A DNA stretch of 63,135 nt from Priapulus caudatus (Eukaryota; Priapulida; Priapulimorpha; Priapulimorphida; Priapulidae), in assembly GCF_000485595.1 (NCBI RefSeq), contig NW_014577670.1, forward strand, positions 48,450 through 111,584, read 5' to 3'. A model generated the notes under the pieces. The model saw only the letters and a list, made by a program, of their open reading frames with translations. It did no database searches and was not told the origin of the DNA. Positions 22,424 to 54,377 of this stretch are shown here, piece after piece; position 1 is the stretch's first letter; the number at the start of each line of letters is the position of its first letter. Position numbers and translations under genes: made by a program.

Positions 22424-23232
22424 AAACAGTTTATTTGTGCATAAGACATACATAAATACAGAGTACATCATTATAAAAGAAATAATTACATGTAGTACTA
22501 GTAGTACAATTTTAATCAGTTTAAGCACGGGAGTGGCGAAGGACACTTAAGATTTTGTGTGTCACGTTTTTGATCCTACTTTTATCTAGATTTACTTTTA
22601 TCTACTTTTAACTTTGATCTACAATGAGATTGACATTGACATTGTCATTGTTGTTGAAATTGTTATTTCATATTTGTTATTGTTTTTATTTAAATTAATT
22701 AATTATTATTATTGGCTGTGAGTATGATGCAACACACTACACACTTAGTAATATAGTAAAACAGTGTCAATAATATACTCAGTAGCAGTACACAAGCAGT
22801 GACTAGTAATTTCATTGGCGTACATGTGAAATCACTTTCAAGTGATGTACGCTGCCATCTTGGGAACCCAGAATTCCTCGTAATAAAAACGAAGGACCAT
22901 ACAAGTACTTATTTGTGAAAATTGTATTAGTGCGCGTTGGAAAATGTAGTTTTAAAAGTTTAATAATGCATTTCACTATAATATCCCTGTTCAGGTGCTT
23001 AAAAGTTAATTGCGTTATGATGAGACTGTAAATAGCTTTACCAAATGTTTTAAAGCAAGCCTCTTTCTATATTAGGGGAAATTAGTCCGCGGTTAACGGT
23101 GGATGAATAATAGAGGCAATGTGCACTACCTCTCGTACGCCATCTTCACAGTTTGCGGAGTTGGTTTTTGAGTGAATTGTGCTTTGTCTAAGTTATTACC
23201 TTTACCTTAATTAATATCAACCAACAACAGTC
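22424..23232 (+). promoter_or_regulatory. 5' flank and leader region of the helicase gene
   Basis: No TATA box at an obvious distance. The last about 120 nt before the ATG at 23233 ('gccatcttcacagtttgcgg' onward) is the likely leader. The start context is ACAGTCATGT. Nothing else is recognisable. Confidence 0.35.
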
Positions 23233-42659
<19,427 letters not shown>

Positions 42660-42893
42660 ATGATTGCGTTTTGCAGTCGGCAGTTGGAATTGCGTGTTGT
42701 TGTAGAATGCTGTGTAACTTGGCATAGTGTATATTCATTATCCAGTACGTCATTGGTGTCGGGGACAGTGTGGCCAAGTTTAATGCGTGAAAGCGTACAT
42801 TTATCTATCGTAGATGTTCTACACTATTACCCTGGTTATTTACGCAAGCTTGTACATTAATGTAAACTAGGTAGGATAGCCCTATATGTTAAA

Positions 42894-43544
42894 GGCATAA
42901 TAGGCCCATTCATTATACAAAGTTGACGAGTGCTACAGTAACTGGCACCTTCTGTAGTTAATAAGTACATTACCTTATAGTCAAACGCGTATTAGTTTGT
43001 CCAATATCACTGCTAATTACTAAGAAATGTCTAATGGAAATCCGTAAATCTGGTAATCTGGTGCCAACGCTAAATTGGTTGCCAAGCAAAATAGCCTCGA
43101 ATTCGGTTAGGCAACGTCACATGTTGCTACGTGTGTTTAGCAGAGAATTGTTTGTCCCGGAATGCTTATATATGACTAATGAGCTAGTAGAATGTATCTC
43201 TGGGTGTATTCTCGGTAGTGAGGCACAAGTAAATAATCATGGGTGCTAATGAACGGGTACCCACATGTCTTCAATTTCAGACACAGGTGTATTCGTTTGA
43301 CCAATATACGTAAATACGCGTAGTGCCGTCTGCTTTCCATGTTTAGTCTGTGGCCGTGGTTAGTCCGCAATCCTCCCATAGCGTTGGCCCCCAACACGGC
43401 CTACTTCATTATCACGAGCGTCCGTGATTCGTACGTGGATTCCACGTTCATTACAATCAGAGCTACTGTTACGGTACTGTACTATCGCTAGCATTGCGTA
43501 CGGCCGAGCGAAAATGCATGCGTGCGTGCGTTTTTGCATGCGTG
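42894..43544. mobile_element. Long-TIR element G, copy 1, truncated by an assembly gap
   Basis: Its left arm ('taggcccattcattatacaa', 'agtaactggcacct', 'aaacgcgtattagtttgtcc') matches the arms of 48846-49502. Its interior shares 'ttatcacgagcgtcc' and 'agcattgcgtacggccgagc'. The right arm is lost in 25 N at 43545-43569. Confidence 0.75.
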
Positions 43545-44982
43545 NNNNNNNNNNNNNNNNNNNNNNNNNTACCCATGTTTGCTGAATTTGTAGAATTACT
43601 GATCATATATCAGTATATATATATTATATAAGTATATTAATTTCACAGTTAGCTGCGAAATATTATAGTGAAGATCTATGCTATTATCTATGTGCTAATT
43701 AAAGCTGCACATGTAGACAACAGCTGCGGCAGTGCTGTACGCATGCAGGCATGGTGCTGCTGCGTGCATACCTGTACAGGACTCCCTGTAATACGTACAT
43801 GCAAGTACACATTGTTGAATTGGCACAATTATTGATCATACCATAAGTCGGAATGTTCTCATGATTAGTCGTATTTAGGAAAGCACATTCCAGTTTTTGT
43901 GTCTGTCGGTGTATGCGATTAAATAGTGCTGAGTGAAAAGACCGGGGTTAGTTGTATGTCACTTGTGGAAGTGTTGGAGCATTCTTGGCGTGGCGTGTGC
44001 AGCTTCCACACAATGGATTCCTGGCATGATCGGTCAATGAAAGTGCTGACCAGTGTATATTGTGCTGGTCAGTATTGGCTTCAGTTGTGATCCACATCAA
44101 CAGCCGAATGCGCCACAGGCATGAGGTGACCGTGCTTGCACCTATCTGTGACATTGATGGCCTAGTTAAACTCGAGTACCTACATCAGTTCAAGCCTATT
44201 CGCTGCAACTGCAGTGCATTTGGCTAGACTTCCCGTACATGAGCTGGGGCGCATTCCGCGTGACCTTGGGCGCATTCCGCGTGACCTTGGGCCTTCACGT
44301 TACCAAGTGGTGCAGTGTTGACAGAGTGAGATGAAGCTGGTTGCCGCGCGTAGTAAGTTACGGCGTGGAAGGCGCTCGACTATGTGCAGTGGCCATATCG
44401 GTCAATAAGTAGCAGCAGTCTCATGCGAAACAGAAGAGTGGTAAGTATGGCTGTCTCCAGCAAATGGAGTCCGGGGCGAGAGCACTGCATCACGGTAAAG
44501 ACAGTCACGCGCGCCGCTAGCTATGTACCGAATCGATATGTCACGGCAAGTATGTAGAATGTGGATCATTACAACCGTATCCGTTTCATTGACAGGTTAT
44601 GCATCAAGCGCGAGGTTTTGATGTGCCGGCCTTATGTAGTGCGTAGTAAGCAGTTCCAAGGAGTGCCACCAGATGGAGCTGGGAGCCAGTTGCCCAGCAC
44701 CCTGAAGATGGGAGGGGGGCTTGCAGAAGATCTAGTACATTCCCCAAGTTTGACAACGGTTTTTGTAGTCTCAATCTCGTTCACGCTCTTTATAATCACA
44801 GTGCTCTGTGCTTCAATAGTTTATTTAGTTAACAGATGGCAGGCCCGTCTTCACATTTTAGTTCAAATTTTTTAATGAACTCGTAGCTGCGATAAGCCAG
44901 ATTTTTCACAAAATCACAAATTGACAATTTTAATACGAAGCACTATTAACAGTTGTGAGCCATGGGAACTGAATAAAACGTG

Positions 44983-45017
44983 ATAAGAACATGCCATGTT
45001 TTATGGCATGTTCTTAT
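44983..45017. terminator. Perfect 15-bp hairpin near the helicase 3' end
   Basis: ATAAGAACATGCCAT, a 5-nt loop GTTTT, then ATGGCATGTTCTTAT. It begins 6 nt after a candidate poly(A) signal AATAAA (44972-44977). A role in 3' end formation is only a guess; it may be a relic of a small foldback element. Confidence 0.4.
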
Positions 45018-46189
45018 ACCATTCTTAACTAAAGTATCTTGAAAATGAAATGAACTACTACTACTAATTACTTGACCATTTGAACATGTATGATGATGCT
45101 TACAATAGCATAATGTGGCTTATCACAGCTTTAACCTTAACATCAATGATAATTTCTTTGACGTAGTAGTACTACTAGTTTGTTATAGTAACAAAAGTTA
45201 AAAATTGCATTCGTGTACTCTCCAGCAGGCTAGTAGCATTTTTATGGCAGGGAAGCGAAGTGGCACGCTTATCTTGGCGAAAGTTTAACAGCAGCATTTT
45301 AATATGTTCCCATTTATTTCACATATATTGTATACATTATGGAAATCGCACAAAGTTGAAAGTGTGTGGTTGTCTGACGAGAAATAATAGGGCTGCACAA
45401 GAAATGGCCCTAAATACATCTCTGCCCAGTGATTGTACATGTATAAATTGATTTGCTTATCTTAGAGAGGTGCAAATCTGTAACATTTTCGCAGAACTTA
45501 TGAAGCTATTGTGTGTCCACTGTCACTTGTTCGTTTCAGTGTCTTGCTATATGTTATTAAACTGAATTGCTAAGGTGCACGTAGTCTGCTATTGTTGCTT
45601 CAGCCACCTCTTGCACTTTCGTCTCGTTTTACAGTGTCAGGTTTTATCGTTAAATAATGTACGGTTGGCAACATTGAATGGAGTTGTGCAATGGCTCAAC
45701 AGGTAGAGAGAGGCACGTCGGAATGTGTGCAGCCGCCGGTAATTGCTCGACCAAGTAACGTAAATATTTAAAATTTGTAATATGAAACTACTGAAGCACA
45801 TTTTGGTTGTTCGTTTAACATTTATTCGTGTCACCGCTTAAAAATTGTAGATTTATGACTGTACAAATTACGAGCTGATGACAGATTTGGTCCCAATAAT
45901 ATCCGGGAAAGTTGATCTAGTTGTACAAAATGATTAACGAAATGTTTGCATGTTGCACTAATTAACATCGTTACTAGCAATCGCGTTGGTGTACTGAAGC
46001 CGTAAAATATCTCAATAAATAAAGGTTTAATATTGTGTAAAGTAATGACGTATGTATGTTCTTGATCTAGTTTCGTGGCTTTTATATAATCGGCTTAATT
46101 ATTTACTGTGAACGTGTGTAAAACCACACCATTCAAAAGCTTGTTACACAATGAAACAATGAGGTACAGTTCAATCATAATGCATTTTT

Positions 46190-46560
46190 TTAGCTCATCT
46201 GACGAAGTCGGATGCAGCTTGTAGAATCGCATGAGCGTTCGTCCGTGATCCGTGTGTCTGTCAACAGTTGGGCACATATCTTAACCACTCAACGTACGGT
46301 CACGATATTTGGGATGGGGGGATCGTGAAAAGGACTCGGGGATGACCAATTTGGGGGTTAAAGGTCAAAATGTGTCAACGGAGGGGGAATATTTCCCCCT
46401 TACGCCTTAATTTAGGCACAGATCTGAATGGCTCGACCTATGCTCTTAATATTCGGTGTATAGTGTGAGGGGCAGGAAACCCATCACCAGTGCGAAATTG
46501 GAGGTCAAAGGGCAGTGGGGGAAAGGTCAGATATCAGACATTTTCTGAGGACATGGCCTA
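46190..46560. repeat. Interspersed repeat with TTTAGCTC end
   Basis: Begins 'tttttagctcatctgacgaa' and contains 'gttcgtccgtgatccgtg' and 'ggtcaaagg' blocks. The head resembles the element at 50150, so both probably belong to one family. The right boundary is uncertain. Confidence 0.45.
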
Positions 46561-47814
46561 ATGGACAGTGAGAAACTTTTTTGTTTCAGCGCTGACCTAC
46601 CGTTTTTAACACTTTATTGAAAGGACCATGAAATGTGCTTTCCACTGCCGTGCAAAGAGTAAGTATCTGATAACCTGTTGACCCTCAAGAGGAGGGTTAA
46701 ACATGGATTTGTTGACTGTTAACAAAGGTTTGAACTGTGTTTGATGGTACTTGTGTGATCGTGGAAGACTTAAATTTACTTGAACAACGTTTACGCGCCT
46801 TAAATCATGTATGAACTTCATTCTCTATATGAGATTCTGTACGTTGGGAATACAATGTGAATAGCACTTACTCAAACGTCTGTTTTTGATTAAGGCCAAC
46901 TATAAATAGGCCTACCTCGCAAGTGGGTGGCTGATAGTATAACAGCATATGGGCTAAACGAAGGTAGCAACTAGTTCGGATTATCTATTCCCTGCACCTA
47001 GTCTGTATGCACGCCATCTATCGGAACAGAGTGAGAAGAATGTCCCGGCAGGATAGGTCAAATGTACCTCAGATGAGCCCAGTCGCTCTGCGGCTCTTGT
47101 TAATTAACAATAAGAATTGTACTCCTGATTGTACTGATATATTAAAGGAATTATTTCATATTAAACAACTGCACAACTGAGACAAATATAGCGAAATATG
47201 TTACTGATTACTCCAGTATAAAAATTGCAATGGTTTTTTGGCTGTTATGGTATATAAAATGGCAAATAACAATGTGACACTGCCGTATAGCAACAATTCC
47301 CTTGCAATAAGCAACCACCAGACAAAAATGCATCTCGTGTGACGTAGTGGTTCTAGAGAGGTACATCTCTACTGCGTAATTCAAGATGCCATCGAAAAGT
47401 ACCGGGACGGTGTTGTGAGAATCAAGTGGCATCATCAGGTAACCGTGTCAACGCGATGTAACAGATTTCAATCGTATATTTTTGTGGAAATTACGATGTA
47501 CGAGTGTTATAAGATATGTTAGCTTTACTTTAGACACTGTTGCACAAGCAATACCAGTAAGTATATTGTTGTGGTAAAAAAATACGAGATTGGTCAGAAA
47601 GACAATTATTAAAATAATCATCAACAAACTTAATTATCACAATAATGCAACGATATGATGAAAACTATCCCCTGGTTTCCAAAATATTGTTATAGATGCC
47701 ATAAATACACGATCATAACAATACATTTTACGACAAACTAAAAACAAATTTCACGCAGGAATGTTCTTTAGCACTAGTAAGCGAATCACTACTTGTGCAA
47801 GCCTGAAGGACACC

Positions 47815-50800
47815 CTAGTCTTGAAATGCCTCCGATGTCGGGTCCCTGATTGCTTGGTCTTTATCACAGGTAAAGGAGACCGTAACTGCATAGCGTGTTC
47901 CACTAGTCACCTTCTCCACAAAGTGTGGGTTCTCGGACCCAGACGTGAAGAAAGAGACCCGACCTGAGTTAAACGAGATGCAGTCTATAATCATCTTATT
48001 ATCAGTAGTGAATAAAAAAATTCGTTTTATTATAAATACATCATAAAAATGTCGTTTTATCATAAATATATTATTATAAAAATTGTTTTTATTCACTCCT
48101 TGTCTTACGTACAGTGTACTCTAACTCATCGCCCAACATGTACAGTACAAGTTACACTAATACATAGTGCCAGAGCGACTATGCTAGCCATCTATGTAAG
48201 TAAGGCTGAGAGGGTCTATGTCCCCCTGGGTACAGTCCGGTATACCGGAACGTACCCTGGTACTATCTAATATGCCGGACCGTACCTCGCCTACTCCACT
48301 AACGAGTCTAGGGAGTCTTATACTATAGTCGCCTACGCCTACTCCCTAACCCTAAGTAACCATATCAAATAGTTACCAGGGTACGTTCCGGTATACCGGA
48401 CCGTACCCAGGGTACGTTCCGGCAGTACCCTGGGGTTCATAGACTCTATGAGCGTAAGTAAGATTAGTCACCAGTTCTTGGCTCCACAGTTCGGTTTGCA
48501 TCTGCGTCGTTGAAGATGAAGCGGCCGCCGGTATAGTCGATGTTGTGGTTGGTCAGGTAGAGCAGCGATGTGTAGAAGAACGAACCGTACGTCTCCTGAA
48601 GCACGGATTAAAGGCATACTAGGGCTCATAAGGTCTATGTCCCCTAGGGTACTGCCGGAACGTACCCTGGTACTATCTAATATGCTGGACCGTACCTCGC
48701 CTACTCCACTAACGAGTCTAGGGAGTCGCCTACACCCTAACCCTCACCCTAACCATATCAAATAGTTACCAGGGTACATTCCGGTATACCGGACCGTACC
48801 CAGGGTACGTTCCGGCAGTACCCTGGACGACATAGACCCTATGAACCATACTAAGCCCATTGATTATGCAATGTTGAAGAATGCTAGAGTAACTGGCACC
48901 TTGTGTAGTTAATAAGTACATTACCCTATAGCCAAACGCGTATTAGTTTATCCAATATCACTGCTGGTTACATTACAAGCAAGACTTGAAATCGGTTGTT
49001 GATATTCATTTACGTGCCGTAAATGTCATCCAGGAGTCAAGCGATAACGTAAACATTTGTGCGGCCCGTATGGTTTGGATGCCAGATGAAATGGAGATGT
49101 CAGCGGCAGATGTAACCACAGCCACGGACTAAACATGGAAATGGAGTAAAACACGTACTAATCACGGACGCACATGGACAGCCCTGACAAAAAGTTCCTT
49201 ATCACGAGCGTCCATGTTTACGAAATCACTGATGATAGCATTGCGTACGGCCGAGCATGTGTGCGAAAATGTCCGGTGCACTATAAATCTGTATCACATC
49301 CGCTTCGCTGGCAGCGGGTTGAAACTGTAAACAACTGATTTCTTGGACTGCGGATTTCAATTAGACATTTCTTAGTAACCAGCAGTGATATTGGACAAAC
49401 TAATACGCATTTGGATATAAGGTTATGTACTTATTAACTACACAAGGTGCCAGTTACTGTGGCATTCGTCAACATTGCATAATCAATGGGCCTAGTATGC
49501 CTTTATGATTGAGCGAGGGACCAAGGCTTGTGACGTGCGAGACCAAATTTAGGGATGGGGGTGCCACGCCACCGTGTAAATCTCATGAATTGCGACAACG
49601 GGCTAGCGGTTTCGCTCCTCGAGTATCTGACATGTGAGATTTGCAAATTTCATACGCTTCCCGTCGGACCAATTGATAGCAAAACTACGTAAGCCAGTAT
49701 TAATACTGAAGTAATACGAATATAAACGAAAATTTAGATAACAAAAAGCTACATATCACTATATTCGCCTCTTGTCAATCGTATTGACTCTGCAGATGGT
49801 GTGCAGTGGCGCCCCCTGTCCTTACCTTGTCTACGTGTACGTGCCAGTACTCATCGTGGATTGTCTTTGCCGTTGCGTTTGTCATGCGGGAGAAAAACGT
49901 CGGCTTTGTAAGGTACAAGTTCTCTTGCAGAATTCCAAACTCCGTTGCGATTGCTTGTCGAATTCGGTTCTTTATCTGTCTGGAATACGAAACATTGTAG
50001 AATACACTACCGTGACAACTGCAGAATAATGTTACCACAATTTCAAAGCAAACAATCAGGATATTTAATGTTTATATATAAAGAAACGCAAGATGTAACT
50101 TAATAAATGCACATAAAAATCGGCAATCTTTGAAGTAGGTGCTTTTTAGCTCGCCTTGACATCGTCAAGATGAGCTATTGCCATGGGGTGTCGTACGTCC
50201 GTCCGTCCATCCGTCCGTCCGTCAACATTTGGCTACAGTCAACGATAACTCAGGAACCGTTTGACCCACATGTTTCAAATTGCATACAGTTGTTACTCCT
50301 ATGGGAGAGGTTTGAGCGTCCTATTTTGGAGCACGCCAGTCGACCTACTTTCGAGCGACGTCCACTTTTTGGCAAAAATGGAAAGGGCCATAAGTCAGTT
50401 CAGGTTCAACGGATTTTGCTCAATTCTGGTATGTGAATGAATAAGGACTGGCCCCAAAACATATCACACGGGTTTTTATACATTTTTTAAATTATGCAAA
50501 TTAGGTAGATTTGGGCAATTTCACTATGCATTTCAGTGTCTGCCTACGGTCAACGCCATCAGATTGTATGCCAACAGATCTGAACCATTTATTTTCACAT
50601 CAAAAATTACTCATATATTATCATTATCATGCAAGAGTATATAATGGGAGATATATGCTATATAATGGGAGTTCTCCCATATATACTCCTGCTTTATATA
50701 TCCCCCCTCCCTCTTCTATCACACCAAAGGTGAGCTACAGTGTCATTGACACGTTCATTTGAGTTGTGGTTGGAGTAACTACACTTCGTTTTGACCAACT

Positions 50801-52398
50801 TTATTTGTTATTCCTTCTCTTGTCCAGCCTATTGACTGGACCTACATGATGTACAAGCACTGCATGAGAGTTTCCAGGATAATACTAAACCTAGGGGTTC
50901 CTTGTGTATTTTGGGATGGCAGTTATACATTTTGTATTACTTACGTGTAAAGTAGGAAGTCATCATCTGTAAATATCTGATCCAATTTCTTCTTCTTTAA
51001 ATAACTGTAAGTATCAATTGAAGATTTTATACAGATCTATGCATATTTACGCATTATTTGCAAAACAATAGCTTATTGACATTAAAAAGTAGGCTTTAAA
51101 ATCTTGGTTTTTCTGTATCCAGAATTCTAGACAATATCATATGCAAGACATCAGGAGTGATTAAAAACAAACAACCTTGTTATTATCCACTCCTAAAGAC
51201 ATGAAGCGTCATTCGTCCTGGGATATATAATTTTGTGTATTCACATGTAAACTACTGTCATAACTGAGTTGACCCATACCTGTAAATATTGACAAAACCA
51301 TTTCCCTTTGACATTGCTCCAGAATGCAGATCCAATATGGATGCCTGAAAACATTTTTTATGTACATTGAACTCATGTATTTTTATTTCATCTGAAAATT
51401 GCCAGAAATGCATCATCTTCTTATCTGCCCACTCAACTCCTAGCTCCGTGCACTGAAGATGACCTCACAGAAACTAACGAATGTGCAGTTAGCTATGCAA
51501 AGCACTGGATGAACACTGTAGGAAAGGAAAAGGATCTGAAAATTATAATACTACTGCTACTAAAAGCAATCCTGCTAATGAATCATATGCCACAAAGATA
51601 TATATCAATGTCGTGTCACTAAAGAGAAATGAGAGTCCTTGAAGATAACCCACTAAAAACACTCGGCAATGATCGTGAATGCTCTCACCCCGCCTGTTGA
51701 ACCACCATAAGACAGCGCACTCTCTACTAATTCAACCAGATGTTCAGCTTCCTTGGATGTGACAAGTCCATCCATCACAACTCTTCCACATCGTTTTGGT
51801 GCACAACCTACAAAGACATTGCATATAAAAATCTCATAACACATATATTGTAATTTAGATCTAGGCTCCAGTAATGCATATGAATTATGAATTATCACAA
51901 GACCATGATCAACTAGTGTTTATAGTGGTACCTTTATATAACGTTAGGTCATAATCTTTTGAGCAAGGCACTGTCTGTGCTCGTTTGATGACAACTTCCT
52001 GTTGTTTCACAAACGTGATTAGTTCTTCTGATCTGCCACTGCACCATAGTGCAATACCGACGACAGACACAATGAATGTCAAACGAATAGCTATGGGTTT
52101 ACACAAAGCTAGTGTATCATTGCTGAAAAACAAAACACAAGTAATCGATTTTTCCCCCTAACTCAAAAACATTGAGCACAGCCATATCTATACGCATATA
52201 TATGTAATCAATGTGTCCTGCATTGCACTACAAATAAAACTGCCATGCGTATTAACCAGCACTACTGAAGGAGTGAACATCGTGGTCACCTCACCGTGAA
52301 ATCCCACATTTCTCAGAGCCTGCATGGTCTAGTGTTGCATTAGACTTGGTAGGTGCCGATGTGCTGTCTAACCCATGTGACTTCCTCTTTGACACCAT
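47815..52398 (-). CDS. OGFOD3: OGFOD3-type 2-oxoglutarate/Fe(II) dioxygenase, 8 exons
   Basis: Membrane-anchored member of the prolyl-4-hydroxylase-like oxygenases; the substrate of this family member is not established. Exons on minus: 52398-52295, 52122-51932, 51807-51689, 51344-51280, 51004-50945, 49979-49826, 48595-48472, 47963-47815. All are GT-AG with matching phases, giving 321 aa (human OGFOD3 is 319). A basic N terminus (MVSKRKSHG) precedes one membrane segment, about residues 44-62 (PIAIRLTFIVSVVGIALWC), suggesting a type II topology. Cys-rich 'VPCSKDYD' and 'GCAPKRCGRVV' follow. The catalytic part has 'LTKPTFFSR', HDEYWHVHVDK (metal ligands His228 and Asp230), 'YGSFFYTSLLYLTNHNIDY', SGSENPH (distal His286) and GTRYAV (Arg296, ten residues on, for 2-oxoglutarate). 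All expected metal and cosubstrate residues are present. Confidence 0.95.
48211..48448. mobile_element. Foldback element H, copy 1, beside OGFOD3 exon 7
   Basis: Ends 'gggtctatgtcccc' and 'ggggttcatagactc' pair imperfectly. Inner arms 'ggtacagtccggtataccgg' and 'ccggtataccggaccgtacc' pair well. The centre has 'ccctaaccctaagtaacc'. It ends 24 nt from exon 7. Confidence 0.8.
48631..48840. mobile_element. Foldback element H, copy 2, on the other side of exon 7
   Basis: AGGTCTATG and CATAGACC(C)T ends. The interior shares 'ggaacgtaccctggtactat', 'cctcgcctactccactaacg' and 'ccctaaccctcaccctaacc' with copy 1 in the same orientation. It starts 35 nt from exon 7. Confidence 0.85.
48846..49502. mobile_element. 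Long-TIR element G, copy 2 (~657 bp)
   Basis: Left arm about 48846-48972 and right arm about 49373-49502 are inverted copies of about 125 bp ('gcccattgattatgcaatgt', 'taactggcacctt', 'tgtagttaataagtacat'). No coding capacity. It lies in OGFOD3 intron 6. Confidence 0.9.
50150..50740. mobile_element. Repeat with TTTAGCTC / AAAGGTGAGCT ends and GTCC array
   Basis: Left end 'tttagctcgccttgacatcg', right end 'caaaggtgagctacagtg'. The early interior has the (GTCC)n tract 'tccgtccgtccatccgtccg'. Inside OGFOD3 intron 5. Non-coding. Confidence 0.6.
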
Positions 52399-52570
52399 CA
52401 CTATTTCAACTATAAAACAAAAGGTGCAAGTGGGTCATATAACAATTAGATAGATACTAGCTCAAATCGTGTAGCACTTCGCCTCTGCAACTAGGTTCTA
52501 CGAACAACAGTGCTGGTTGTTTAGATGTAGTTGGTCCGAAATGGCCAATAAAATAATGATCAATAAACAC

Positions 52571-52884
52571 CAGGGGTAGAAATTAACTTTTGAACACGGG
52601 AGTCCAACGGACTCCCTACCCTCAAAAAGAGGGAGTCCGCAGCAAAATGAGGGAGTCCGCAGTCTGAAGTTCAAAATTAAAGATATTAACAATAACGCAT
52701 ATGCTTATTTTTAAGATTCATGCGGTTGCACATCTGCCAAATTTTAGGCCGTGCTCTGGAACGAACTAGTTAGAATGGCAGAATTTTCAGGGAGTCACAT
52801 GGACTCTTGCATATGTCACATCAGGGAGTCCGACAGTAAATCAGGGAGTATTTGCCTCCGGACTCCCGTTAATTTCGCACCCTG
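52571..52884. mobile_element. MITE family 1, copy C (314 bp)
   Basis: CAGGGGTAGAAATTAAC and GTTAATTTCGCACCCTG ends. About 30 nt of interior present in copy A is deleted. Flanks are AAACAC / TAACAC. It lies 173 nt upstream of the OGFOD3 start codon, within the probable promoter. Confidence 0.9.
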
Positions 52885-53088
52885 TAACACTAAATGTATT
52901 TACTAATAAAGTCATGATGTTTATCTATATTCTCGTTTGCCTATTAGTATTAATTATTGGTAGTGTCCCGTAAATGCAGTTCAGATGATCCTCTGAAACA
53001 CAAAATTTTACAGCACGCATATTTACCCGATTTACCTGATTCCACCCCCCTCACCTGTAGGTTTGGAGTGGATCGAAGAGTAGGAAGA

Positions 53089-53340
53089 CTACCGTCTTGT
53101 ATAAACCCCCATCCTTACATATTCATCCACATGGCTTTTGAACGAGTTAATTGATTTAGCTTGTACTGCTTCTTCTGACAGGTTATTCCAGTGATTTTTT
53201 ACTCTAAAACTGAAAAAAATATTTCCTTAACTCTAGTCGTGCACGCGGAGTGAGCAATTTGAGGCTATGGCCACGAGTACTGTTGTATTCCGATCTTGTA
53301 AAGAATTTTGTAGGGTCATATATGCCATCCTTCACACACT
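53089..53340 (-). mobile_element. Non-LTR retrotransposon ORF2 C-terminal fragment
   Basis: The minus strand reads 'DPTKFFTRSEYNSTRGHSLK', 'LLTPRARLELRKYFF', then after one shift in a T run 'FRVKNHWNNLSEEAVQAKS' and 'INSFKSHVDEY', ending at TAG 53091-53089. This is the RGH-LK ... LRK-FF ... V-NHWN-L ... SINSFK tail seen in animal LINEs of the CR1/L2-like kind. 5' truncated. Confidence 0.85.
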
Positions 53341-54156
53341 CAGTCACAGAAATATATAGACTGATCTTTCAGTGAGTTTGTACATAATCATTCATTGTGT
53401 GTGCGATTAAATTGTTTGTCGTAGAGGAGCATTTGAACTGCATTTACAGGAAATTGCGATAGACAATACATAAACACTGAGAGTTTGGAAGTAAATACAA
53501 TATGTGTGTATTATTGAAAAGGTGCGATGCCTTGCCTGTGACTGCACAGGTGCGTACACAGCCACTGATGTCGACACTGACAGGTGCATACAGTATAGTC
53601 AGTAGGTAGTCAGTACACTGCAGAGTGCAGTGTGTGCACCAACTACAAACATCAACCGTGATAAGGAGCATTGTTAATGCCAAAATGTTATCGTACCAGA
53701 TATCGGCACCACACTAAGCCCCTTATTACATTATGCAATGTAATAAATGTTATCATCACTGCTTCTTTTAATGAGTAATTTAATTTTACCTTGCAGTTAT
53801 AAATTCACGACATACTCCAGTAGCTGAGGGACACAACTAGCGCCACCTGTGTTAGGTTGTGGTAAAATTTGAGGGTCTCAGACATAGAAATGTGTAGATA
53901 CGTTCATGTAGACTGATATAAAACATACTTAGTGCTTATATGATTATCTGATATTATATATTATCAGGGTTAATAATAACAAATTCCTCCTGATATTATA
54001 TATCTGGTGTTTTATGACATCTATGGCCACGTCACAGTCAGTATTAGAGACACTAGTTAATAATGATAAACATTATTAATTACATATGTGCAATTAAACA
54101 TAATGATAAACATTATTAACCCCTGGTATATTATAATATAAGTACATAATATCAGG
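53341..54156. other. No gene recognised; AT-rich
   Basis: Contains 'gataaacattattaa' repeated twice (about 54065 and 54103) and TATATTATCAGG / CCTGATATTATAT inverted blocks at about 53946-53996. Confidence 0.5.
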
Positions 54157-54225
54157 ATTCAGGAGTGAATAATAATAATAATAATAATATAATAATAATT
54201 AATCTATTATTATTCACTCCTGATA
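54157..54225. repeat. Hairpin element of the TCAGGAGT family
   Basis: TTCAGGAGTGAATAATAATA pairs with TATTATTATTCACTCCTGA. The interior is (AAT)n. Confidence 0.85.
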
Positions 54226-54377
54226 AAATCATATTATATAGTATATATGTAATAATGTAATATAATATAATATAGTATATATAATAATTATAGTAACATA
54301 ATAATTATAATAATTTAATATAGTCTATTAATATATATAATAATATATAGTTTAACTAGTATATAATCTCTGACAGA

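Larger units (their letters stand above)
42660..47814. other. Convergent intergenic region between the helicase and OGFOD3-like genes
   Basis: Both genes end here, so it holds their 3' UTRs. Candidate plus-strand AATAAA signals are at 44972-44977 and 46012-46022. A candidate minus-strand signal (TTTATT on plus) is at 46613-46618. A 22-bp unit 'gcgcattccgcgtgaccttg' is repeated at about 44246-44292. No further gene is recognised. Confidence 0.45.
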
